DNA from: Nannochloris sp. 'desiccata'
Lineage: Eukaryota > Chlorophyta > Trebouxiophyceae > Chlorellales > Chlorellaceae
Direction: 5' to 3'
NCBI GenBank assembly: GCA_019044685.2
Contig: JAGTXX020000016.1
Coordinates: 248,001 to 312,000 of the forward strand
Length of the DNA stretch: 64,000 bases
Below are positions 52,239 through 61,608 of this stretch, in pieces. Numbering within the stretch: the first letter of the stretch is position 1; each line of letters begins with the position of its first letter. The translations under genes and the position numbers were made by a program. The notes beneath the pieces were generated by a model. That model was not told the origin of the DNA and searched no databases. It saw only the letters and a list, made by a program, of their open reading frames with translations.

Positions 52239-53598
52239 CTAAAACCCAAGTTGTTCGACCTTAATATCTTCATCTGTAGTCATAAGAGATTCATAGGCTC
52301 TACTAATCTCTTGGAATCTCTTTTCAGCTTCTTCACGACAATCTGCACAGAGTAGAGAATTTATATTTAAAAAGGCAAGATACTGTAATTATTTCTGGTA
52401 CGGCATGGCCGAAAGTTTGATCTTTCTCTTTCGCTAGATGAATACGTATCAAATGTGACTTATTACCTTTATTTTTATCAGGATGCCATTTAAGTGCCAA
52501 TTTTCTAAAGGCCACTTTAATATCCGCTTTTGAAGCACCCAATGGCAACTCAAGCACCTCATAATCTTTGGAATGCCTGAGGTGATATATATGTCTCTGA
52601 GCAGATTTCGCCGCCCTTTTCTTCTCATATCCCTTTTCTTTTTGTTTTGCCTTTTGTTCTCTATTCTCCACAGCTTCAATTATCATTTCACGTGCCATTT
52701 CACATGCATCTGCGTTGCCAAATAACTGCAACGTAATCATTTTCTTTTCACCAGAGGCGGCAGCCACCACCGCTGCTTTTGCTATGGCAGCAACCCCTAG
52801 ACCGAAACCACGATTCATTTCAACAGAATCTTTTGTATGTTGGATTCTACATTTACTTCTACGTTCTATTTCTTTAATTTTATCGCCACCTGGGCCTATA
52901 ACTAACTTCAGCTTATTGGCCGGGATCTCAATAATTTCGTCCGGTCTTTCTTCCTCATCTTCATCAGCAATTAAATCTTGTAGAGCTTTGGGTATTCTGC
53001 CAGATGTGAAGAGTTCTTTTAGCTTTTTAGTTTCTTCTTGGGCTATGCGTTTTTCCTCTGCCTCTTTGGCTTTTACTTCAGGAAGGACCTCAGATGCCAT
53101 AAACGCATCCAACGGGTCAATCTCTTCTTCTTGTTCTAATTGCTCTAATTGCTTTTCTGAATTATATTCTACTTCTTTATCTCCTGTGCTTTTATTTGCT
53201 AGAGTAGCAGCAGCTTCTTGAGCGCGTCGTAATGCTGCTTCGACAGCAGTTTCTGGTGGTTGGTCTGGTTCTTGTTGTTTTTGTTGTTTCCATGCTTGGA
53301 GCTTTGCAGCTCGAGCTGCCTGTTTCCCAGCATCTGCTTTATCGATATTATGTTCTCTAGTAGTATTGTGTTCTTCTCTTCTGCTGCGATCTCTACTTCT
53401 GCTTCTAGAGCGGCGGTGGTGGTGGTGGCGGCGGTCGCTATGCCGCTCTCGGCTGTTGCTTCGATCTCTCCGTCTGTCGCGATCTCGGCTGTACCTCTCT
53501 CTGCTACGGCTACTGCTTCTATGTCGCTTTCTATCTCCAGATCTGCTTCGGTTTCTCCGTCGCTCCCTGCTTCTACTGCGACTGCTACTTCTGCCCAT
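52239..53598 (-). CDS. RS-domain, KH-domain and J-domain protein
   Basis: Two exons (53598-52467 and 52342-52239) join inside the J domain as HPDKNK|DCREEAEKRF, giving 411 residues. Residues 1-75 are an Arg/Ser/His-rich RS domain ([16 protein letters not shown]), typical of splicing factors. An acidic helical region (EEIDPLDAFMASEVLPEVK) follows. The KH domain has EIPANKLKLVIGPGGDKIKE, with the GxxG loop GPGG, and IERRSKCRIQHTKDS. The J domain begins DYEVLELPLGASKADIKVAF, has KLALKWHPDKNKG with the HPD tripeptide, and ends FQEISRAYESL. The combination suggests a co-chaperone acting on nuclear ribonucleoproteins. Similar KH/DnaJ architecture exists in plants as uncharacterised proteins, but I cannot name an orthologue. 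The gene lies divergent to a lumenal FKBP gene. Confidence 0.88.
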
Positions 53599-53855
53599 GT
53601 TTAAAATATATCACAAAATAGCAATCTGCTAAAAATGACATAAGTTGCCTTGTTAAAAAAGTACAGAGTGGGTGATATGTTGTATTAAATGTGAAGTGTT
53701 GATTCAAATGCTGCTCTTATGGTCCTTTAATTCAAGTTCTCCTGAAGCGGCCCGCTCATGTTGAACTAGAAGAACTTGGGCCAAAAGTAGCACAAACCCC
53801 CATTAAGTCGGTATTGAAATTCAATTTTCGCATTTTGTGACGTATATGCCACGCA

Positions 53856-54663
53856 ATGCTCGCAGCTATGGGGTCTGGATTACAGGCTAGAGCTGTTCGA
53901 TCTCATGTCTCCAACATCCGATCAAAATGCGTTGTAACCACCCTTCAAACTCCTCAGAAACCTTCTGCAGAGCATACTTCTACTACCCGTAGATCAACAC
54001 TGCTTGCAGGTCTTGGTTTAACACTTTCAGTTGGATCAGCAGCATTGTTGCCAAAACCAGCTAGTGCGGCAGCCGAACCTGCTGTTTCCATTCTCAACAA
54101 AGAAGAAGGCACTGGAACTGCCGCTGCTCAGCTTGGGGATCTTGTTCTTGTACATTATGTAGGACGGATGAAAAACGGAACCGTGTTTGATAGCACTCGA
54201 GGAGGCCTGGTAAGCACTTTTCCTATGAAATTAACTTCTTATTTTAAGCCCCCTCCGACTTTTTTACTCACTCTCTTTTCTTTCTTCCATTTGTACTGAA
54301 ATCTTCTTACAGAACTACAGAGATGGCGGGGAAGGTAAATTCCGTCCTGTGAGCATCAAACTTGGAGGTGACCCTGTTCCTGGCATCACACAAGGCCTTC
54401 AAACAGCCATCTTAGGAATGAAAATCAACGGCAAAGTTAAAGTTTCTATCCCTTCAGAGCTTGGATTTGGCAATTCCACGTCCGTACTAGCACCTTACGC
54501 TGTCGTGCCACCAGGTTCTACATTAGAATATGAGATTGAGTTGATAAGACTGAGTCGAACAGGGCCAGATGCGCTCTTAACAGGGGTGGCGCAGTGCGGT
54601 GGCGGCTTTGTGATGGAAAGAACGAAAGGATGTGATTCGATTGAACCAGCTGAGTTTCTTTAA
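53856..54663 (+). CDS. Thylakoid-lumen FKBP-type peptidyl-prolyl isomerase (Tat route)
   Basis: Two exons (53856-54209 and 54313-54663) give 234 residues. The N-terminus is bipartite. A Ser/Arg-rich stromal transit part is followed by TRRSTLLAGLGLTLSVGSAA with twin Arg at 45-46 and cleavage expected after ASA (69-71). That points to Tat import into the thylakoid lumen. The FKBP fold shows GDLVLVHYVGRMKNGTVFDS, VPGITQGLQTAILGMKINGK, IPSELGFGNSTSVLAPYAVV and PPGSTLEYEIELIRL. Several active-site aromatic positions of FKBP12 (e.g. the Trp) are not obvious, so isomerase activity may be low, as in many lumenal FKBPs. An extra C-terminal 20 residues contain CGGGFVMERTKGCDS. The specific FKBP number is not assigned. 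Confidence 0.92.
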
Positions 54664-54790
54664 TCAAATACTTGAAGTTAATCATTGAATTGATATTTAC
54701 ATGCAATATATACAATAGTGTCAATGTTATATTAGGGGCGGCGGGCTTATTTTTTCTATACGTCTACACATTCGTTCATTGCTGTTATTC

Positions 54791-55651
54791 TTATTCTGCT
54801 AGAAGGGCACGTAGCTGTACGATATGATGCTTCAAATGTTCTAATCGAGGGTTGATAGCAACAGCAGTCTCAAAAGCTGTTATGGCCTCCTCATACTTGC
54901 CAATTGCTGCACAGCACATGCCTTTTCCGCTCGCCGCCCCAAAGTGATATGGATTCAAATCCAAAGCTAAATCACAGAATTCTATAGCTTCTTTATGTTG
55001 ATTCATTAAATAATGTACCGTAGCTCTCTTGTTATAGCCCTCGGCAAAAGACGGGGCTGTATCAATTATTTTAGTGAAAATTTCAATTGCTAACGGGAAC
55101 GTATTTTGCCTGGACATAGCGACCATCCCTTCAGCCATGAGATTTTCGATGCTGGGATCAGGTGGCCGCATGAATATTGTCCACATAGATGCTTCAGCTA
55201 TGTCTCCAATATCATCGTCAGTTAGCACTTGTTGAAGAAAAGGCAGGGCAGCTGGGTCGCCAAGATCTCCAACTGCTTGTGCTGAGGTAATACGATCTCT
55301 TGGGTTTGGCCCATCAATTTGCAGCTTATCTAAAAGACCTAGAAGGATGCGCTTTTGAGCGGGAAGGCTATCCTCACACGCAGAGGCTTCATCGCGGAGT
55401 CTCGCTGCTGTAGAATAGTCTTCTTCCGCAATGGCGACAGCGAGTTCCCGCTTGATTAGAGATAAGCGAGACCAGGCACTGGTGATGTCGTCGGAACCCA
55501 ACCGTGGTGCATTATGGGGGGTAGATTGTACTGGGGTATAAGAAAACCGTTGGGTGGGTTTAATAGAGTTCCCAAAGCTATATTTTCTAGAATGTGATCT
55601 TCTGCCACTTGACTGGAAACCCGCTGTGGAATATCGTGTAGCCGAGCTCAT
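54791..55651 (-). CDS. UVR- and TPR-domain protein, probably plastid
   Basis: This intronless gene encodes 286 residues. The first 50 residues are Ser/Arg/Thr-rich, consistent with a plastid transit peptide. A UVR-type hairpin (LSLIKRELAVAIAEEDYSTA, ARLRDEASACEDSL) is followed by a short HEAT-like block (DPAALPFLQQVLTDDDIGDI) and then TPRs (FPLAIEIFTKIIDTAPSFAE, QHKEAIEFCDLALDLNPYHF, GKYEEAITAFETAVAINPRL). UVR motifs bind proteins in Clp and other systems. The same order occurs in an uncharacterised plant plastid protein. Divergent to the translocator gene. Confidence 0.85.
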   Translation of the reverse strand: MSSATRYSTAGFQSSGRRSHSRKYSFGNSIKPTQRFSYTPVQSTPHNAPRLGSDDITSAWSRLSLIKRELAVAIAEEDYSTAARLRDEASACEDSLPAQKRILLGLLDKLQIDGPNPRDRITSAQAVGDLGDPAALPFLQQVLTDDDIGDIAEASMWTIFMRPPDPSIENLMAEGMVAMSRQNTFPLAIEIFTKIIDTAPSFAEGYNKRATVHYLMNQHKEAIEFCDLALDLNPYHFGAASGKGMCCAAIGKYEEAITAFETAVAINPRLEHLKHHIVQLRALLAE

Positions 55652-55936
55652 TTTCTAGCATCTGATCGAGTTTAGAAGTCGTAGTTGTTATGCAAATTTC
55701 AATAGGAACGATGAGTCTAAGAGGAAGTTTGTGGACAATAACTGTGTTCTTGGCATAGCGTGCCGCTCCCCTCTCAGAGGCTGGACATAATAACAAGAGG
55801 TAGGAGGCCAAAATCAACCGCATTGTTAATTGATGCCTCATCCTGGCTATCAAGATCATTAAACATAAGCGCTGTCTATGGAGACAACAAGAATAAACAC
55901 TTCTTATTGAACATCAGTTGCTTACAATCGCGCAAA

Positions 55937-57507
55937 ATGGCGGTGCAGCGCGAGGTCGTGCAGCAAGTCATCAAGTCATATTTCTATGTAGCCACATGGA
56001 TGTCCATTAGGTACGTACTGATCAATATTTCATGTTTGTAATTAGGAATGCTCAGCTTCCCAGGCAACTCATTCAGCTTTGTTTCTTTGCCTATTGCCCC
56101 CCTGCAGTTGCCTAGTCATCGTATATAACAAATGGTAAGCTTGATTGACTCTATGTGAATAACCATGATGTCTCATAATGGCTATCAGGGCCTTGACAAA
56201 AAGTCAATGCCCAACCAAATCATCTGACCGGTCGCTCCTCTGGATTTTTTCTTGCCCTGTGCTTCTTTTCTAATCCACTTCCCCCCTCTTCTCTTTGCAG
56301 GATTCTAGCGTATTCTGGATTCCCATTTCCCATCACTCTAACAATGTGGCACATGGGCTTCTGCTCAGCTATAGGCTTCATTTGCGTTCGTGTTTTAGGC
56401 GTTGTTAAAAGTCACAACATGTCTACTAAAGATTATATGCGACGCGTTATGCCTATCGGAATGCTGTATGCAGCGTCTTTGTGGTTATCTAACAGTTCCT
56501 ATCTCTATTTATCAGTTTCTTTCATTCAAATGACAAAATCATTGATGCCTGGCTTAGTCTATGCCTCGGGGGTGATGCTTGGAACTGAGAAATTCACCGG
56601 ATCTTCTGCAGCAAATATGTTATTAATTGCCTTTGGCGTGCTGGTATGTGCCCTTGGCGAAGCGAATTTGGTCATGAAAGGGTTGATCCAACAGCTTAGT
56701 GCGCTGGGATTTGAGGCAGCAAGGCTTACACTAGTTCAGATTCTGATGGCGGCCAAGGGGTTGCAGATGAATCCGTTGCAGAGTTTATATTATGTATCGC
56801 CATCGTGCCTACTATGCTTGTTGTTCCCGTGGGGTAAGTTAATCAAATATCTGCAAGTCTTTTATGCTGCCTATCTGTAGTAGATACGTCTCAATTGGAA
56901 AAAAATTGTCTAGTCTACCACTTTTTTTGTCTCATGTTCCTTTTGCAAATACCGACAATGAGGTGATACAGTATCTTACCTTGATCTCCGTCTAACCCTT
57001 TCCCAAATTATCCCCCCTTCTTCTTGTTCTTCAGTTTCCATTGAATTAAGAGGCCTTTTAGCAAACCCACCCATCATTTACCCTTCAATATTTATTTCAA
57101 ACGCCCTCGCCGCCTTTGCTTTAAATCTTGCCGTCTTTTTACTAATTGGTAAAACCTCGGCCCTGACGATGAATATAGCTGGCGTAATCAAAGACTGGAT
57201 GCTTATCTTCTTCTCATATGCAGTCTTTCATGCCCCAGTTACTAGATTAAACCTATTTGGCTATGCTTTCTGTTGTTCAGGAGTGGCGGTCTATAATTAT
57301 CAGAAATTACAATTACTAAAGAAGAGGGCTGTGCAGAGTAGAAAGGATGAACGTGCTGCTAGTGGTGGTGGGGATAGTAATGGAAAAAGAGATGAAGAGG
57401 CTACTACACCGTTGGTAGCTCCCTCAGGTGGTAGTGGCGGCAACAATACTGGCATCTTGAGTAATAATAGCAATAGCAATGGTAGTGGTAGTGGCAGAGC
57501 CAAATAG
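55937..57507 (+). CDS. Sugar-phosphate/phosphate translocator-like DMT transporter
   Basis: Four exons (55937-56010, 56108-56134, 56301-56833 and 57035-57507) join in phase, giving 368 residues. The 27-bp second exon supplies CLVIVYNKW, and the junction rebuilds the family signature [20 protein letters not shown]. About ten transmembrane segments follow, with [20 protein letters not shown] (the TPT/NST nucleotide-sugar/TPT motif region) and [20 protein letters not shown]. It is closest in arrangement to plant proteins annotated as probable sugar phosphate/phosphate translocators (At3g14410 group), whose substrates are unknown. There is no plastid transit peptide, so a Golgi/ER or other endomembrane location is more likely. 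The tail is Ser/Asn/Gly-rich. Confidence 0.92.
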
Positions 57508-57795
57508 GAGCCAAATTGAGAATTAGATTAATTCAATTGAACAAGTTAATACAGCTTCATATCAGTATTAAACACAACCCTACATCTGTTACCTGTACCG
57601 TTCTTTTTACCAAGTATTTCACTTATTTTTCTGGCTGGTCTGACAAATCCTCACAAATCCTCACCGCTGACTTTTTGTTCAATAATAGAATATTGACAGT
57701 GGTTAGTATGTAAAAATGAATTTGGTTGATTGCTATCACTCTGCTTACAGGTAACAACAACAGAACAGTCAATCGTCATACAAACACGTAAATTG

Positions 57796-60700
57796 TCACG
57801 CCACTTTAAGAGACAACCACTCCATTGAATACCTCCCTGCAGCCGCTCCACTGGGTGGTGCCGGCAATGGTGCTCCACATTGCAAATGCTCCACCGCCCC
57901 TTTTACCTGCGCTAACCTTCTCAGCGCGTCTACCTGGGGTGCGACTTCTCTGCGAAGTTCGGAAACAACCCCTGCTGCGTCTTTTCGTAGCATAAACCGT
58001 GACATACCACCATCTAGAGCAGCTGCCGTCCATTGAAGTACCGCTTCGGGTTCCGGTACTGCCAGCTCTGGTAAGTCTGGTGCCATTACATGGTAGTCAT
58101 TTATAATAGCACGGTAGTTCTTGACCCATTTGAGTAAATACTTGAGTAAAGCGACAGCGCAAGGGGAAGGTAAGTCACGCAGTGCTGTTAGCAAGACGGC
58201 CCCATCGTGGCAGACTGAGAGGAGTGGGTGAAGGCAAAGTTGTGACGAGGAGAAGCTTTCTACAGTACCAGCTGCACAAGCAGCCGTGGCAATGAGCGTA
58301 CCAGCATGGGATGCATTAGAAGAAACTGCTTTTTCTGCTGCTGCAACGCTTCCTTCAACTATTTTTCTTATTGAATCTGCATACGATTCTCTCGCCTTTT
58401 TTTCTGCCGTCGCCGCTTTCCCTTTTGCTGTTGTTCCCTTTGCGGTCGTTTTAAATCCACTTGTTAAGACGCTGCTCAGGACTGCCACGATGTCTGAAGC
58501 TGCCACGTCAGTTGCATTGTGTAGGAGCAGATGTAATAAAGGGTACTGGTGAGCTTCCGCCATGGCGGCGGCAAGCCCGGGGCAGCCAGCGAGAGATCCT
58601 GGATGCTGAGCTGAAAGGACATTCTCCACCGCTCCCCAATGCTTAGATTCTGCACAAGGTAAGGTAGATAGATAGGTGAAGATTTATACTCAAAGTTAGA
58701 AGCAAAAAAAATAAAAATAAATAGAGTTAAAACGAAGAAAGAAAGAAAGAAAGAACAACGTGGCTTGCGGTTATATAGTTTTAATTTCTAAAGGCTCAGA
58801 GAGATTCCCACAGGATGTATCATCACAGGAATCAGTTGTCTCTATCTACTTAATGAACTGAATGACTCATCCCTGCCAATAGAAATAAACCTAAATACTA
58901 TACGAATGACACAGCCCACGCGCACCCAACATAACAAATTCCAAAACAAAACTACAAAATAATAATTTCCCTACCTGCTGCAACTAAGAGAAGTTTGCAA
59001 AGAAGATCATAGGACAACGCAGCTCTAGATTTCTGCGCCTTTGTTAGCAATGGTTGTGCAATATTCATAAACGTTGACTCAGTCAACCCTTTCTTTTCAC
59101 TCCCAGCATCTAATAACTTCATCCACGCTGCTGCTTCGGCGTCTCGGAGCCCAGCAGCACCTTGCACCTCCCAATCGATTTTTGCCGGATTTAGAAGATC
59201 TTTAGCTGTAGAAGAAGCGTTAGATTTGCTGTGTAGGTCGTGAATATGGTATTTTAGTGGACCTGCTGTGCCACCACGAGGGGCAACTAGCTCAGCTAAA
59301 TCGTCTTCATGGAGAGCTGAGCTGGCCGCCAGGGCCGCTCTAGCAGCTGGAGAGGAAGAAGCACCCCCATTTGCAATAGTCTTCCCACCAGCAGCCGCAT
59401 TGTGTTGACTTTGGAAAGGGACACTAAATGCACCAATCAAGTTGGCCAGAGTAGGAGGGCATATCTCCAGCTCAGCTACGATGGCAGCACCGCCAACAGC
59501 AGCGGCGATATGCCGACGATGGGTGCCAAGGGAAGGGAGACCAACAGCCTGCAATACATACGATAAAATAAATAATCATTGGTTATAAGGTTAATTAGTT
59601 AGATGAAAACTGTAGGATGTGATGGCTCGGAGAGAAAGGTGATACGGCGTTAAAATATTTTCCATAAATGAAAAACCAGCGCCAGCAACCACCACAAAAA
59701 AATTAATTTAAGCTCAACAAGCACCGCCGGTGTAGCCGCAAAACGCGACGTACGGTGGCGTTGGGGTCAATTTCGCACGGGAATGACTCAAACATCCTCC
59801 ATTATAATAATGCAAGCTCTTCTGTTTTTCTCCAAAGAGAACAACAAAGAAAGAGACATGCAGGAGGCCGATCTTAAGGCCCGTGCTTAGAAAAATATCT
59901 TAAGCCCCGTGCTTAAAAAATATTTTTAGTATGAAATGCCCTTTTTCTCCGTTATAAACCGTTATTTCGTGTTATTCAATAGCCCTAATGCATTTCTATC
60001 GACTAAACATCTACTATATATACATAAAACATACCTGTATTGAGTTAGTAGAATCCAATTTTGCGGTCGATGTTCCCAGTATGTCTCCTCCGCTCAACGT
60101 CGTAACACACTGAATGGCACCAAAGATGGCATCTATCGCAATACAGCGTAGAGAAGACGTCGTTCCAGTGGTAGAGGACCACCCTATAATCACCACGACA
60201 CCGTCTCCTGCGTCTATGAGAGCAGCAGGAGCACCTACTCCAGTTCCACCGTCGGCATACCCGCCATTTGAAATACTCGTAGTGGTAGGAAGGCCTCTTT
60301 TCTTTTTCCCTCCTGGAGTCTTACTAGCTTCTTTGGCAGCGTTGACGCGAATACTGCTGCTTCTATTACTATCTAAATTAGTGAATCCTTTGAGTTTTCT
60401 AGTATAGGCTGCTTCCCCTGTTTTGCTTTGATCATCATAGGCAATCACGCTGCTGTCTGACCAAAGAACGACTGTCCTGCTCATAGCATGCACAGCAGCA
60501 ACAGGAACAGCACCCTCTGTAGGTGGAGCTACCTGCTGTAATGCGTCACATCTAAGTTTTGGTCCTATGCTAGTAAACCGGCCTAAGAGAGCGCCAGGAG
60601 GGGAGCCAGGGCCTCGTATGCTGTGCACGGTATGCAGGGCCCCATCTTGTAGTGAAGCTGCAACAAGAGGAGAGCCAGAAGCTTCTTTATTTGTTGATAG

Positions 60701-61302
60701 GACTTCAGCAGTGCTGCAGAGAGATACTGTGCCGTCAGTATGCACTACGTAGACTGCAGGTGCTGTTGCTAAAGGGGTATCAATCTCCATGGTAGAAGCA
60801 CCATCACCCGCTCGGGGATGAGTCAGTCTAGGTGTGTTGACTGGGAGGACAGCTGCTACGCGAGATGCTAATGGAATATGATTTGCTATTTGTTGTATAG
60901 TTCCAGTGTTCTCAGAAGATGTGCCCCAAGCTAGAAGAGTAGGGTCGCTAGATGTTCCATGCACAGCGGCAAAATAATGTTTGGAACCGCGATGGTATAC
61001 TGCTGGAGCTGAGAATTCTACATTCCCTTTTCCTAAAGCCCATGATCGCAATGATGTCTGCAGAAGTTTTAAAATATTCTTGGTAAGTTTTTTTTTTTTT
61101 TTTTTTCATCTCCATGGAGTGAAAATGTGCATGCATTGTTTGGAACTTATGATTTTATATAAGAGTCATTACTGACCTTTGTGTTCAAATCATACTGAGT
61201 AACTCCGTCGCCTCCAATTGTTACTATAACTCTCTCACGGCCATGGGCTTGAGTTATACCCAAGATGGCATGGCCACTTGCAAGGCAACTTGCAGTTGCC
61301 AT
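57796..61302 (-). CDS. Probable NOL11-like ribosome-biogenesis (t-UTP) protein
   Basis: Four exons (61302-61177, 61057-60035, 59548-58975 and 58649-57796) join with GT-AG borders and consistent phase, giving about 858 residues. The N-terminal half reads as a beta-propeller (RERVIVTIGGDGVTQYDLNT, VEFSAPAVYHRGSKHYFAAV, AVYVVHTDGTVSLCST), and the C-terminal half is helical. The end, ALLKYLLKWVKNY then QVDALRRLAQVKGAVEHL and YSMEWLSLKV, follows the order of human NOL11 (FLKYLYF, ELNKIEVSFREL, YSIEVLEL). NOL11 is part of the t-UTP/UTP-A subcomplex that links Pol I transcription to early rRNA processing. Similarity is remote and rests on pattern order, so the name is tentative. It shares a 306-bp divergent spacer with EFL1. 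Intron 2 contains a 26-bp tandem repeat. Confidence 0.65.
59872..59923 (+). repeat. Imperfect 26-bp tandem repeat inside intron
   Basis: TCTTAAGGCCCGTGCTTAGA at 59872 and TCTTAAGCCCCGTGCTTAAA at 59898 are adjacent copies with two or three changes, inside intron 2 of the NOL11-like gene. Confidence 0.75.
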
Positions 61303-61608
61303 CCTAAGTCTCTGTATATTTAAGACATAAAAGATCAACTAAACTAATTTAATATGCATTACAGTTCCTGGAGAGAGTTTATATGCGGCGGCATAGAATT
61401 TTGAAATGATGTTCATGAATCGATCACCATTGCCGCCCTCAAAACAGAGGAAAACTCCATTTCTGACGAAAATCATCCCAATTTAATTATGCAAATCTCT
61501 TGAACCCACATACAAAATATCATACATGCGCTAACAATGGCCAATGTGCTTGTCCTTCATTTACTAATCACCACATTTGATCAGTAACTTTAAAACAATT
61601 CAGCCACA
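61303..61608. promoter_or_regulatory. Shared divergent region, NOL11-like and EFL1
   Basis: These 306 bp separate the start codons of two ribosome-biogenesis genes facing away from each other, and may be a bidirectional promoter. No motif could be assigned by eye. Confidence 0.45.

Noticed and set aside
58740..58760. GAAA-type simple repeat as a regulatory element
   Set aside because: It lies inside an intron of the NOL11-like gene and is an ordinary microsatellite.
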